Assembly: GCA_021158125.1 (NCBI GenBank)
Contig: JAGGVF010000009.1
Span: 1-64,000, forward strand
DNA length: 64,000 bases
From: Candidatus Bathyarchaeota archaeon
GTDB lineage: Archaea; Thermoproteota; Bathyarchaeia; Bathyarchaeales; WUQV01
Direction of reading: 5' to 3'
Shown here: in pieces, positions 42,847 through 51,697 of the stretch
Layout of the letters: the number at the start of each line of letters is the position of its first letter
Position numbering within the stretch: position 1 is the first letter of the stretch
The notes under the pieces: generated by a model
What the model was told of the DNA's origin: nothing
Seen by the model: only the letters and a program-made list of their open reading frames with translations
The model's database searches: none
Program-made: the position numbers and the translations under genes

Positions 42847-43770
42847 TTATTGGTTTTGACTGCTTTCAAAGTTTAGGAAGCGGAAATATTTTCGTGTATT
42901 TGCTGGAAGCAGGCAGGCAAGGATTATTAGATTAAGCAGTAAAGCTATGATAAGGCCTATTAACATCCATAATTCTATGAATCCACCTGTTACATGAGCT
43001 ATCAGCAAACTTATGCTTATAACCACTCCTGTTGTGGATGAGATAAAAGCGAAAAGCCACCCCCATCTCTTGCCATTGTAAAGTCCGTATCCTATAGCTA
43101 GTTCAGCAACGCCATTAACTAGAAAGGAAGAAACCATGAATATTCTAAGTTTAGCCGTTAGTCCACCCATCAACTGGCCAAAAACTGCGAATATAGGAGC
43201 GAGAATTAATGAGGCAGCTCCGAAAATTACGTAAAGAATGAAAGTTACGAGAACTGTCCCGGGCATTTTCATGTCTTCTACAGTAAAACCTACTTGTTCA
43301 AGTTTTCTATTCCATTCTTTAACAAGGAAAGCGCTTGCTATAGCTGCAAACTCGTAAAGTAGTAGAGAGACCACTTCCCATACTAGAGAAATGCTTACTG
43401 AAGCAAAAGGCTCTATTTCTATGGTTGGCATTAAAGACATAACATAGCCTGCGGTCACCAGATAACCAATCCAAAATCCAATGACGTTTCCGACAACTGC
43501 AGAAATGATTGTACTTCCAATTTTATTAATGAAGTTTCGATTGCATATGTAAAAGAATGCTACGAAGAGGAGAACTATTAGAAGGAACCATATTCCATTA
43601 AGGAAGGCCTTAACTACAGCTATCTCGAGGGAACTGTAGTTATAAAAATCGTGTAGGATTACAGGAATAATAGGGTCTAATTGTTTTTGAAGCCCCCATA
43701 AGAAAGAGAATATTACTGTAAGAAGTAATGTTCGAGGCTCAATCAGACTTAAATCAATTTTTGCCTTCAA
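42847..43770 (-). CDS. Polytopic membrane protein of unknown function
   Basis: A 307-residue protein with about eight hydrophobic segments spread along its length, a short charged loop near 155-165 (KEWNRKLEQVGFTVED) and a polar C-terminus. No transporter signature is recognised. It is divergent from dphB across about 80 bases. Confidence 0.6.
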   Translation of the reverse strand: MKAKIDLSLIEPRTLLLTVIFSFLWGLQKQLDPIIPVILHDFYNYSSLEIAVVKAFLNGIWFLLIVLLFVAFFYICNRNFINKIGSTIISAVVGNVIGFWIGYLVTAGYVMSLMPTIEIEPFASVSISLVWEVVSLLLYEFAAIASAFLVKEWNRKLEQVGFTVEDMKMPGTVLVTFILYVIFGAASLILAPIFAVFGQLMGGLTAKLRIFMVSSFLVNGVAELAIGYGLYNGKRWGWLFAFISSTTGVVISISLLIAHVTGGFIELWMLIGLIIALLLNLIILACLLPANTRKYFRFLNFESSQNQ

Positions 43771-43807
43771 TTTGAAACCTCGGTTACATCTTGTTCGATT
43801 GAATCAA

Positions 43808-43817
43808 TTATTTAAAT
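43808..43817 (+). promoter_or_regulatory. TATA box of dphB
   Basis: TTATTTAAAT is centred 40 bases before TTG 43853; a start near 43839 would leave a leader of about 14 bases holding the GAGAGATGA-like site. Confidence 0.45.
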
Positions 43818-43852
43818 TTTCACACCAAACTAAAGTTGAGAGATGACACCTA

Positions 43853-44659
43853 TTGAGGGAGCTAGTATTCATAGGTTTAGGCCTCTCTAACGAAAAAGAT
43901 GTCAGCCTGCGGGGATTGGAAGAGATAAAATCAGCTAACAAAGTCTTTATCGAAACCTATACGAGTTTAATGCCTAACCTCTCAATTGAAAGGCTGGAAA
44001 AACTTTGCGGTAAAAAGCTGGAAACCGTTTCTAGACGTGAACTTGAGGAGGAGAACGGAGAAAAAATTCTAAGTGCCGCTATGCATGGGAAAGCTGCTCT
44101 ATTAGTTCCAGGCGACCCATTAATCGCAACTACACACGTAACCTTAAGAATTCAAGCCGAAAAAATGGGAATAAAAACAAGGGTAGTGCACGCAGCGTCC
44201 ATAATCTCGGCGGCGATAGGCCTAAGCGGCCTTCATAACTACAAATTCGGAAAAAGTGTAACAATACCGTTTCCAAACGGTGATTACTTGTCAGAAACAC
44301 CATACTACGTCATAATGGAAAATGGAAAGTTGGGGCTTCATACACTCTGCCTTCTAGATGTAAGAGCCGAAGAAAAAAGATACATGACTATAAGCCAAGC
44401 AATTGAGATTCTATGGAAGCTTGAAGAGAAAATTGGCAAAAAAGTTATTTCTAAAGGAACTTTAGCGGTAGGAATTGCGAGGGCGGGTTCAGATAAACCA
44501 GCTGTTAAGGCTGGAACTTTAATTGAACTTGAAAACTATGATTTTGGCGGGCCTCCACATACGTTGATTTTTCCCGGAAAACTACATTTCATGGAGGCTG
44601 AGGCTCTCAAAGTGCTTGCCGGCGCCTCCGAGGAAAGTTTAAAAGAACTCATTGAATGA
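43853..44659 (+). CDS. dphB: Diphthine synthase
   Basis: A 268-residue SAM-dependent methyltransferase that makes diphthine on elongation factor 2, the target of ADP-ribosylating toxins. It belongs to the tetrapyrrole-methylase fold: GLGLSNEKDVSLRGLEEIKSA at the N-terminus, LVPGDPLIATTHVTLRI, HAASIISAAIGLSGLHNYKFGK, and the C-terminal GGPPHTLIFPGKLHFME. The start is TTG at 43853. A HAD-type phosphatase gene follows after 49 bases. Confidence 0.95.
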   Translation: MRELVFIGLGLSNEKDVSLRGLEEIKSANKVFIETYTSLMPNLSIERLEKLCGKKLETVSRRELEEENGEKILSAAMHGKAALLVPGDPLIATTHVTLRIQAEKMGIKTRVVHAASIISAAIGLSGLHNYKFGKSVTIPFPNGDYLSETPYYVIMENGKLGLHTLCLLDVRAEEKRYMTISQAIEILWKLEEKIGKKVISKGTLAVGIARAGSDKPAVKAGTLIELENYDFGGPPHTLIFPGKLHFMEAEALKVLAGASEESLKELIE

Positions 44660-44708
44660 ACAAGCATGGCTGAGGTAATCTCTGTAAACAAACTGTTGGA
44701 GGAAGATC

Positions 44709-45428
44709 ATGCTTAAACTCGTCAGTTTCGACGTTTGGGATACACTGTTTTCCATAAAAATATTCTATAAAAGCATATCAGAAGAACTATCAAAAATAAC
44801 TGGTAAATCACAAACCATTCTAGAAAATGAGCTTTTCAAGGGCTATAGAGAAGTTAAGGCTCTTAGGCGATTTGGAAAATTTGATGGTTCAGGAATGGTT
44901 CCGATGATGCTTGAAGCTATGTCCAAAATTCTTAAAGTTGATGTTAAGGCTTTAGAAGAAGCAACTATAAATGCAGTTGAGAAAATGCCGTGTGAAAAAT
45001 TTGTTATAGATGGTGCAAGGGAAGTTCTTGCACTTGTTAAAAGTTTTGGTCTTAAGACAGCCACAATAGGCAACGTTGTTTTTTGGCCAGGAAACTACAA
45101 CAAGATACTGCTAGAAAAAACTGGCCTATCAAAATTTATTGACTTCCAATTTTACGCCGACGAATTAGGGATTTCCAAACCTAAACCAGAGATATTCACG
45201 AAAGCACTTTCAAAATTTAACGTGAAGCCAGAGGAGGCATTGCATGTTGGCGACAGCCTATTCGAAGATTTCGTTGGCGCTATACTTTCACACATGAATG
45301 CGGCGTTAATAGATAAGCACCTAGATAAATCCGTAAAGCTTTCAGGCTGGAATGCATACATAATTCCGAACATAAAAGCATTAGAAGAAATAATTAAAGA
45401 ACTGAGTCCATGTGGCTCTCAAGATTGA
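44709..45428 (+). CDS. HAD-superfamily hydrolase
   Basis: A 239-residue HAD phosphatase-like enzyme. Motif I is FDVWDTLFS (nucleophile and acid Asp positions D-x-W-D-T), motif II is the T of KTATIGNVVFW, motif III is the Lys of GISKPKPEIF, and motif IV is HVGDSLFEDFVGA. An alpha-helical cap lies between about 20 and 95. The substrate is unknown. The 3' end overlaps the convergent DUF357 gene by ten bases. Confidence 0.9.
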   Translation: MLKLVSFDVWDTLFSIKIFYKSISEELSKITGKSQTILENELFKGYREVKALRRFGKFDGSGMVPMMLEAMSKILKVDVKALEEATINAVEKMPCEKFVIDGAREVLALVKSFGLKTATIGNVVFWPGNYNKILLEKTGLSKFIDFQFYADELGISKPKPEIFTKALSKFNVKPEEALHVGDSLFEDFVGAILSHMNAALIDKHLDKSVKLSGWNAYIIPNIKALEEIIKELSPCGSQD

Positions 45429-45697
45429 ACAGTTGGCCATTCGAAATCGGCTATCTTCAAAAGTTTTAATGCGTCTAATAGGCCTTCACAGTAACTAATC
45501 GAAGCCAACGCAGTTTCAAAATCTTTCTTTTCAAAGTAGAATTCAGCGTCTTCGGCATACCTTTTAATATGATCTAAAACTTCATCGATTAAAATTTCAT
45601 TTAAAACTGGAAACGGCCTTTTAATACGTATTTCCTCAAGAACTTTCCTTGTTTTCTGAATGTAAACTTTAACCCTTAACCGTAAATTCTCATTCAT
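45419..45697 (-). CDS. DUF357 family protein
   Basis: A 92-residue, all-helical archaeal DUF357 protein (VKVYIQKTRKVLEEI, ILIDEVLDHIKRYAEDAEFYFEKKDF, ALASISYCEGLLDALKLL). The function is unknown; homologs often lie near nucleotide or cofactor genes. It is divergent from ribL. Confidence 0.85.
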   Translation of the reverse strand: MNENLRLRVKVYIQKTRKVLEEIRIKRPFPVLNEILIDEVLDHIKRYAEDAEFYFEKKDFETALASISYCEGLLDALKLLKIADFEWPTVQS

Positions 45698-45790
45698 CGT
45701 TTAGCCTCTAGCCATTTTGAATAAACCATTAGTGTTAAGAATGCACTAAATATTTATCTAAGAAAACTAATTGAAGTCTAAACTCGGCCA

Positions 45791-46288
45791 ATGCACTTTA
45801 AGCAGTCTACGGCTGAAATTAAAATGAGTGAAAAGAAAACTCGGCAAGGAAAGGTTGTCCTAGCCTCTGGAACATTTGATTTGCTACATCTTGGACATGT
45901 AAAATTCCTTGAAGAAGCTAAGAAAGCTGGCGGAGAAAACGCAAGGCTTATTGTTATCGTTGCGAGGGATAACACAGTTAAGAAGCGTAAGGGACGAACA
46001 CCAATAATGCCTGAGGATCAAAGGAGAGCCTTAGTTGAAGCTTTAAAAGTTGTTGACGAAGCTTTACTTGGCTATGAAGACTTTAGCATTGAAAAAACCA
46101 TTGAAAAGATAAAACCAGACATAATCGCCGTTGGCCATGACCAAACTGGAATAGAAAGGGAAGTAAAAAAATACATTGAAGAAAAGGGGTTAAACATAAA
46201 AGTTGTTAAAATAGGGAAGTTTGGAAAAGAAGAACTTAACAGCTCTTCGAAGATAATGCGCAAAATAATAGAGTCTTATAGGAGATAA
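45791..46288 (+). CDS. ribL: FAD synthetase (archaeal nucleotidyltransferase)
   Basis: A protein of up to 165 residues that adenylylates FMN to FAD. The nucleotidyltransferase motif HLGH (His33, His36) follows SGTFDLLHLG, and the C-terminal SSSKIMRKI matches the ISSSKI-like motif of archaeal RibL. ATG 45827 (MSEKKTRQG) would remove an atypical 12-residue leader and may be the real start. The next genes are rhomboid and, convergent, the riboflavin kinase ribK, so the flavin-cofactor genes are close together. Confidence 0.9.
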   Translation: MHFKQSTAEIKMSEKKTRQGKVVLASGTFDLLHLGHVKFLEEAKKAGGENARLIVIVARDNTVKKRKGRTPIMPEDQRRALVEALKVVDEALLGYEDFSIEKTIEKIKPDIIAVGHDQTGIEREVKKYIEEKGLNIKVVKIGKFGKEELNSSSKIMRKIIESYRR

Positions 46289-46292
46289 ACAG

Positions 46293-46886
46293 TTGGAAAA
46301 TAAACAGTCCTCCCTTTTTGATTCACCCACCATTCTGCTTACTTTAGCGAACGTAATTTTCTACATGTACACATCAATTTTAAGCGGAAACCCGCTGGAA
46401 ACAAGCTGGCCTGTAAGCTGCCTTCTCGGTCAATATAACAAGTTCGTTTTAGAGCGTGGATATTATTGGCAACTTTTCACTTCAATGTTTGTTCACGCAA
46501 ATATTGTCCATTTAGTAAGTAACATGATTTTCCTGTTAATATTTGGTTTGAGAGCTGAAGGACTTTTCACAAAGAAAGAATATTTAGCCATATACTTTGG
46601 CTCAGGGCTTTTTGGAAACATCTTGTCTTTATTGCTCTGGTCTCCAAATACCATTTCAGTTGGGGCTTCAGGAGCAATCTTCGGAATCTTCGGTGCATGC
46701 ATAATTTACATTTACCAGTCAATAATTGCTGTTGTCTTCTACTCCTTCCTCCTTTTGATGATGAGTAGCGGTTATGGAGTCAACATCTTCGCTCATTTTG
46801 GAGGATTAGTAATTGGGCTTGCACTTGGATACTTTTTTGCAAAAAGGCGTTATCGTGTAGTCTATAAAGTCGAGTATCAGATTTAA
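46293..46886 (+). CDS. Rhomboid intramembrane serine protease
   Basis: A 197-residue membrane protease that cuts transmembrane segments. The catalytic dyad is present: Ser126 in GASGAIFG and His168 in FAHFGG. The HANIVHLVSNM segment holds the conserved His/Asn of TM2. Six membrane segments are expected. The start is TTG 46293, four bases after ribL, so co-transcription is likely. The substrate is unknown. Confidence 0.92.
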   Translation: MENKQSSLFDSPTILLTLANVIFYMYTSILSGNPLETSWPVSCLLGQYNKFVLERGYYWQLFTSMFVHANIVHLVSNMIFLLIFGLRAEGLFTKKEYLAIYFGSGLFGNILSLLLWSPNTISVGASGAIFGIFGACIIYIYQSIIAVVFYSFLLLMMSSGYGVNIFAHFGGLVIGLALGYFFAKRRYRVVYKVEYQI

Positions 46887-46894
46887 TCAAGCTT

Positions 46895-47599
46895 TTAAGG
46901 AAGCGTTAAAACTTCTATTTTGACTTTGTTTCCGTCCTCCAGTTTCAAGTGTTTCCTAAGGAATACTGGTGCAATTACTTCTATCACTGAAGCGTCATAG
47001 TGGCTTCTCAGCGCCATTAATACCGCCCCCTTCACTTTATTTTGTATAATGGCCGGGTAACATTTTACAGGCCCAAAAGTTCTGTTCTCATCTTTGAATC
47101 CCTCTATTTCAATTGCCGGATAAGCCTCAAGCTCAATTCTTGATTTAACGTCATATTCTGTTGCAAGCTTTAAGTTTAGGGTTCCAGGGTATGGGTCGAA
47201 ACCAAGTCTCTCTATAAACTGTTTTCTATATCCGTCCCTTGTGATATAATATGCTCCTTCGCCAAGTCCAGTAAATACTACTCCTTCAAGGGTTACTGAA
47301 GGAGGATATTCAGCTTCCATTATGAATTTTAGGCTTGAATAGAGCTTTTTTAGCTGTGCAATGCCTTTTTCACTTATTTTAACTATACAGCCTTCAACAC
47401 TTACCTTTCTCTCTATCCATCCAAGTTTTTCAAGTTCAATTAAATGCCTTGACGCCGTCTGTTGGGAGGCCCCCATCTTTTTAGCTAGAAAATCAGTCGA
47501 AACCTTGACTGTTCTACGATGCGCTCCAAGTTCAGCTAGCTTATAGAGTGTAAAAATGTTCTTCCAAAGCCTTGAGTCTATATTTGTCCTTTCCTTCAT
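46895..47599 (-). CDS. ribK: CTP-dependent riboflavin kinase with N-terminal HTH
   Basis: A 234-residue archaeal riboflavin kinase (DUF120), which makes FMN using CTP. The N-terminal 90 residues are a winged helix (VSTDFLAKKMGASQQTASRHLIELEKLGWI), which suggests autoregulation. The kinase domain follows: GVVFTGLGEGAYYITRDGYRKQF, LGFDPYPGTLNLKL and CYPAIIQNKVKGAVL. It converges with the rhomboid gene eight bases away; ribL is the other half of the pathway. Confidence 0.94.
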   Translation of the reverse strand: MKERTNIDSRLWKNIFTLYKLAELGAHRRTVKVSTDFLAKKMGASQQTASRHLIELEKLGWIERKVSVEGCIVKISEKGIAQLKKLYSSLKFIMEAEYPPSVTLEGVVFTGLGEGAYYITRDGYRKQFIERLGFDPYPGTLNLKLATEYDVKSRIELEAYPAIEIEGFKDENRTFGPVKCYPAIIQNKVKGAVLMALRSHYDASVIEVIAPVFLRKHLKLEDGNKVKIEVLTLP

Positions 47600-47678
47600 T
47601 TTATGCCCCTTCAGCTTTATAGTGAGGTTGATTATGCACTCTAATAAATGTTACTTAAAAAAGAGTAAAAACAAAATT

Positions 47679-48251
47679 TTAAGTAAAAAAGCTTTGAACA
47701 AGATAAAATACCCCAAAACCCACAAACAAGGCAAATACAAAAAATTTTAGCCACTTTTTAGGGATAACCTGCACAAGACTTTTTCCAATAATGATTCCCA
47801 GAACAGTAACTACCAAAAATGCGAAGGTCACTCCTAAAAACACAATTAAAACATGCTGATACTGGGCCGCCAAAGCAATTACCGCTAACTGCGTTTTATC
47901 CCCAACTTCAGCCAAAGAAACTAAAATGAAAGATGAGAAAAACGCCGAACCGCCTTCTTTAGAAATTAAAATCCTGTTTCCCTCTTCTCTCTTCAACAAA
48001 ACGTAAATGCCAACTGCTATAAAAGCAAATCCCGCCGCAAGCTGCGTCCAAAACAGCGGTATAAGCGTAGAAATGGCTCTACCAACCAGTATGCTCACTC
48101 CGTCTATAAGAGTGAATGCCAACATTGCTCCGCTGAGAATGGAGCGCCAACCATGCTTAGAACAAAGCGTTATCACTGCTAACTGCGTTTTGTCTCCAAG
48201 TTCAGCCAAAAAAACAAAGGAGAAAGGAACTAAAAACGTTGTTAAATCCAT
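47679..48251 (-). CDS. TMEM165/GDT1 (UPF0016) cation transporter
   Basis: A 190-residue membrane protein of the GDT1/MneA family, which moves Mn2+ or Ca2+ out of the cytoplasm. Both family repeats carry E-x-G-D-K-T: FLAELGDKTQLAV near residue 15 and SLAEVGDKTQLAV near 110. Six spans are expected. ATG 48251 begins the conserved part, one base after the stop of the upstream gene, so the two form an operon; the longest frame to 48341 overlaps that gene. Confidence 0.93.
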   Translation of the reverse strand: MDLTTFLVPFSFVFLAELGDKTQLAVITLCSKHGWRSILSGAMLAFTLIDGVSILVGRAISTLIPLFWTQLAAGFAFIAVGIYVLLKREEGNRILISKEGGSAFFSSFILVSLAEVGDKTQLAVIALAAQYQHVLIVFLGVTFAFLVVTVLGIIIGKSLVQVIPKKWLKFFVFALFVGFGVFYLVQSFFT

Positions 48252-48252
48252 T

Positions 48253-48804
48253 TTAGGTCTTGTCTTTAAGTTTGAATTCCCACTCGCACCAATAGTTCTT
48301 CGGTTTCTCATCTGGAGGGCAAACTCTACATCTAACTTCAAAATTTGGGTTCAATTCTTCAGCAAAACTTTTTAAATAGCCAAATCTCACCCTTTTACAC
48401 GGAAATATTCCCAATCCCTTCTTCAGCCTTGCCTCTTGAACCCTACAGCTTACAACTCGGAAAACTCCAACCTTCTTAGAAGAGTCTACTTCAACAGCCT
48501 TTTCAGTCTGATAAAGCGCCCAACTGGTATTACGAAGCAGATAAAGCAAAGTTTCAGCATCCTCAACCCTATCTATCCCCAAGGTCCTCTTCAAATCTCT
48601 AGCTTCAATTTTCGCCAAAATCTTCCAACAATTAGCATCAATCTCGGTTGCCGCTTCCGTTCCAAACCTTTCCTCTATTCCAAGGAAATATAAACCGTCA
48701 ACACGCCACAAATTTCGAATATGCAGGAAAAACAAATCCAACAACTTTTCAAGAGGCAAATTCTCTAACATCCCACGGTCATGTTCTTGATTCAACCTCT
48801 CCAT
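48253..48804 (-). CDS. DUF6125-like cytosolic protein
   Basis: A 183-residue soluble protein, helical at the N-terminus (ENLPLEKLLDLFFLHIRNLWRVDGLYFLGIEERFG), with a C-terminal region rich in paired cysteines (VSCRVQEARLKKGLGIFPCK, RCRVCPPDEKPKNYWCEWEF). The layout resembles DUF6125 and amino-thiazoline-hydrolase-like proteins; I am not sure of the family. The cysteines may bind a metal. It is co-transcribed with the GDT1 transporter gene. Confidence 0.65.
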   Translation of the reverse strand: MERLNQEHDRGMLENLPLEKLLDLFFLHIRNLWRVDGLYFLGIEERFGTEAATEIDANCWKILAKIEARDLKRTLGIDRVEDAETLLYLLRNTSWALYQTEKAVEVDSSKKVGVFRVVSCRVQEARLKKGLGIFPCKRVRFGYLKSFAEELNPNFEVRCRVCPPDEKPKNYWCEWEFKLKDKT

Positions 48805-49014
48805 TTTAAACCACCTTCCAGAAAACCAATAACTACAAAAATAACTAATAAATTAAGCTATTGTTGCGTAAGTTTGTCTAATATCGTGCTGGTGCACGTT
48901 TGAATTAACAGAGTCCTAACAAACTATCGCACAGTATGAATTCTTTGTATTTTAATCAACTGCAGAAATCTTTCACCTTTCTCAATTGTCCCTTCCAAAA
49001 TATTCAAAGTGTGG

Positions 49015-49104
49015 TGGAGCCTCGGCCGGGATTTGAACCCGGGACTACCGCCTCTTTGTAGACTTTACCAAGGCGGTGCCCTAACCGGGCTAGGCCACCG
49101 AGGC
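49015..49104 (-). tRNA. tRNA-Thr (GGT) with a 12-nt intron
   Basis: The minus strand folds with acceptor GCCTCGG/CCGAGGC, D arm GCCTAGCCCGGTTAGGGC, anticodon stem CCGCC/GGCGG, T arm CCGGG-TTCAAAT-CCCGG and discriminator T, the usual identity base for archaeal tRNA-Thr. Anticodon GGT is at 49069-49067. CCA is encoded at 49017-49015. The loop has 12 extra bases at the canonical 37/38 site. Confidence 0.95.
49054..49065 (-). other. tRNA-Thr intron (12 nt)
   Basis: AAGTCTACAAAG lies between A37 and A38 of the anticodon loop, the canonical archaeal position. At 12 bases it is near the lower size limit for archaeal tRNA introns. Confidence 0.8.
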
Positions 49105-49300
49105 CTTCTAAAATTAATACGGTAAAACCAAACCTTTAAAGTATTTCGAATCACCTTTATGTAATATTTTTTAGTATTAGAAATGAACGTTAAAATAAAA
49201 AGAGGAGGATTTTGGGAGAGATTAATTCTCAAGCCTCAACTGTTATCGTTAAAGATTATTAGTAAGTTGTTTTCTCAATAACCTTGATAGATCCATAGTA

Positions 49301-49386
49301 GCGGGGGTGTCCGAGTGGTCAAAGGAGGCAGGCTTAGGACCTGCTGCCGTAGGGCTGCGTGGGTTCGAACCCCACCCCCCGCACCA
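49301..49386 (+). tRNA. tRNA-Leu (TAG)
   Basis: A class II tRNA: acceptor GCGGGGG/CCCCCGC, anticodon stem GCAGG/CCTGC around CTTAGGA with anticodon TAG at 49335-49337, a long variable arm (TGCCGTAGGGCTGC) and T arm GTGGG-TTCGAAC-CCCAC. Discriminator A is at 49383 and CCA is encoded at 49384-49386. There is no intron. Confidence 0.96.
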
Positions 49387-49529
49387 ACACTCAAACTAAA
49401 CTTATTTACACTTCTGTTCAGGAAGAGCCGTATGTATGGAGCCTGAAAATACTTTCAAAATTCTCTTTATTTTCTTTTGGCGAATCATCTCAGATTAGAA
49501 GTTGAATATAAAGTGATAAAAATAAGAGT

Positions 49530-50690
49530 TTAGATGGCTATCCTTTTCTTCAGTTGGTTTATTATTGTTAGTTTCTGTATCTCTGTGGTTCCTTCGTAGA
49601 TTTCTGTTATTTTTGCGCATCTGTGGAATCTTTCTATGTGGTATTCTGCCAAGTAGCCGTATCCTCCGTGGATTTGGATGGCTTCGTCTGTAACTTCCAT
49701 GGCTACTCTGCTTGCATAGGCTTTGGCGGTTGAGGTTGCAACTGGGTCAACTTTTCCTTGGTCGTAGAGCCAAGCCGCCTTATAGGTTAAGAGTCTTGCA
49801 GCTTCGATTTTCATGTGCATTTCCGCTAGTTTGAATGATATACCTTGAAAGTCGATTATTGGGCGGCCGAACTGCTTTCGTTTTTTAGCGTATTGGAACG
49901 CCCTTTCGAATGCTCCCTGTGCTATGCCAACTGCTTGTGCTGCTATGGTGATTCTTGTTCCGTCAAAAAGCTCTAACGCGTAATAGAATCCTCTATTTAA
50001 TTCTCCAACTAGGTTGTTTTCCGGTACTCTGAGGTTGTCGAATGAAAGTGAACCAGTTATGCATGGCCTTATGCCCATTTTTCCATGGAGTTTTTCTACG
50101 TCTAATCCGGGCATTCCTTTTTCAGCGAGGAAAAGGCTTTGTCCTCTGTAGGGTGGTTGAGCATTGGGGTCTGTTTGGCAAAGTATTATGAAATAGTCTG
50201 CTATTGGGGCGTTAGTTATGAAGGTTTTGTTTCCGTTGATGACCCATTCGTTTCCTTCTTTTACTGCTGTTGTGTCAAGTCGGGTTATATCGCTTCCATG
50301 CTCCGGCTCTGTAAAGGCCGCTGCGGCTGTTGCTTCTCCTCGAGCTAAGGGTGGAATATATTTTTCCTTTTGTTCTTCTGTTCCATGCTTTAAGAGGACG
50401 TCCGGAATCATTAGGTTGCCAAGCGATATGGCCGCTCCCAATCCCGGGTCTGCTCTGCACATTTCTTCAACTACTATGCATTCCTCGAGAACCCCGTAGC
50501 CCTGTCCGCCGTATTCTTCGGGTATTCTCATGCTTGTGAATCCGAGTTCAGCGGCTTTCTTGTAGAGTTCCATTGGAAATTCTTCTTTTCTGTCGAGTTC
50601 TAAGGCTAATTCAAGTGTAAATTCTTTTTGGCAGAACTCTCTTATGGCTTTTTTAATTTCTTTTTGTTCATCGTTTAATTCGAAACGCAT
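49530..50690 (-). CDS. Acyl-CoA dehydrogenase
   Basis: A 386-residue FAD enzyme that oxidises acyl-CoA to enoyl-CoA and passes electrons to ETF. Signature segments are AAAAFTEPEHGSDITRLDTTA, WVINGNKTFITNA and IQIHGGYGYLAEYHIERFHRC, with the catalytic Glu in TEIYEGTTEIQ. Full length. It is the last gene of the hdrA-etfB-etfA-acd operon; no CoA ligase, enoyl-CoA hydratase or thiolase lies in the window, so the acyl chain used is unknown. Confidence 0.95.
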   Translation of the reverse strand: MRFELNDEQKEIKKAIREFCQKEFTLELALELDRKEEFPMELYKKAAELGFTSMRIPEEYGGQGYGVLEECIVVEEMCRADPGLGAAISLGNLMIPDVLLKHGTEEQKEKYIPPLARGEATAAAAFTEPEHGSDITRLDTTAVKEGNEWVINGNKTFITNAPIADYFIILCQTDPNAQPPYRGQSLFLAEKGMPGLDVEKLHGKMGIRPCITGSLSFDNLRVPENNLVGELNRGFYYALELFDGTRITIAAQAVGIAQGAFERAFQYAKKRKQFGRPIIDFQGISFKLAEMHMKIEAARLLTYKAAWLYDQGKVDPVATSTAKAYASRVAMEVTDEAIQIHGGYGYLAEYHIERFHRCAKITEIYEGTTEIQKLTIINQLKKRIAI

Positions 50691-50709
50691 CCGCTGTCTT
50701 CCTTTTGAT

Positions 50710-51696
50710 TTAGGCTTTTTCTCCCTTTAGTTCCTTCAGTTTATTTGTTAGTACTGGGACAACTTTGAAGAGGTCGTCGACGATGCCGTAATCGGCGACG
50801 CTGAAGATAGGTGCGTTTGGGTCTTTATTTACCGCAATTATTAGGTCTGAATTTTTCATTCCGAGCACGTGTTGGAAGGCGCCGCTTATTCCAAGTGCAA
50901 TGTAGAGTTTGGGCTTAACTGTTTTTCCTGAAGTTCCAACTTGTCGGTCGCTTGGAAGCCATCCTTTGTCGACTATTGGACGTGAACAAGCGAGAACTCC
51001 TCCAAGGGTTTTCGCTAACTCTTCTGCTACTGGAATGTTGCTTTCATCTTTTATTCCTCTTCCAATGGCTACGATGACGTCTGCTGCTGTTATGTCTACG
51101 CCGCCTGGTGGAGGCAGAACGTATTCAACGAAGCGTTTCCTAGGAGTTTCTTCTGCTATTGGGGAAGGAACCTCGATGATTTCTCCGTTCATTGGTTCTT
51201 CCTTTTTAGCTTGGAAAGCTGCTTGACGAACTGTTACTAGGTAGCTTTCAGCCTTTCTAAGCACGGCTTCAACGTTTACTTTTCCACCGTACATTTGCCT
51301 AGTTACTGTTAATGCGTCGTTTTCAAATTTTATGTCTATGCAGTCTGTTGCTAGAGGGATGTCTAATGAAACAGCTAGGCTCGGCGCCAACTCAACTCCA
51401 TAGGATGTGTGTCCAATCATTGTTAGCAGTGGCTTACGTTCTTTTATCAGGTGGGAAAGCACTTTCTGGTAGGCGTCAGAGTTGAAGTTTTCCAGTTTTG
51501 GATCTTCGATTAAGAGAACCTTTTTTGCGTATTCTGAAAGTGTTTTTGCGTGTTCTTTGATATCTTTTCCTAGAATTACTGCTGTTAGTTCCATGTTTGT
51601 TTTTTCAGCTAGTTCTCTGCCCTTAGTTAGCATTTCGAAGGTTATATCCCTAATTTCTCCTCTTCTATGCTCGGCGAGAACAAAAATTTCTCCCAT
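50710..51696 (-). CDS. etfA: Electron transfer flavoprotein, alpha subunit
   Basis: A 328-residue ETF alpha subunit that carries FAD and shuttles electrons. The C-terminal FAD-binding domain shows IGRGIKDESNIPVAEELAKTLGG, ACSRPIVDKGW, QVGTSGKTVKPKLYIALGISGAFQH and AVNKDPNAPIFSVADYGIVDD. The N-terminal domain is of the usual length. It begins one base past the etfB stop. Whether this ETF bifurcates electrons cannot be settled by eye; the HdrA-type neighbour makes the question worthwhile. Confidence 0.95.
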   Translation of the reverse strand: MGEIFVLAEHRRGEIRDITFEMLTKGRELAEKTNMELTAVILGKDIKEHAKTLSEYAKKVLLIEDPKLENFNSDAYQKVLSHLIKERKPLLTMIGHTSYGVELAPSLAVSLDIPLATDCIDIKFENDALTVTRQMYGGKVNVEAVLRKAESYLVTVRQAAFQAKKEEPMNGEIIEVPSPIAEETPRKRFVEYVLPPPGGVDITAADVIVAIGRGIKDESNIPVAEELAKTLGGVLACSRPIVDKGWLPSDRQVGTSGKTVKPKLYIALGISGAFQHVLGMKNSDLIIAVNKDPNAPIFSVADYGIVDDLFKVVPVLTNKLKELKGEKA

Positions 51697-51697
51697 T

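Noticed and set aside
44666-44716. A 16-residue ORF overlapping the start of the HAD hydrolase gene
   Set aside because: Too short to judge and without a ribosome binding site; probably leader sequence of the HAD gene.
48885-48898. Hairpin CGTGC-TGGT-GCACG in the gap before the DUF6125-like gene
   Set aside because: A five-base stem with no T tract, box motif or ORF; the whole 48805-49014 gap shows nothing else.
49183-49281. A 32-codon ORF between tRNA-Thr and tRNA-Leu
   Set aside because: It has an ATG and a stop, but no ribosome binding site, no family likeness and ordinary AT-rich composition; support is too weak.
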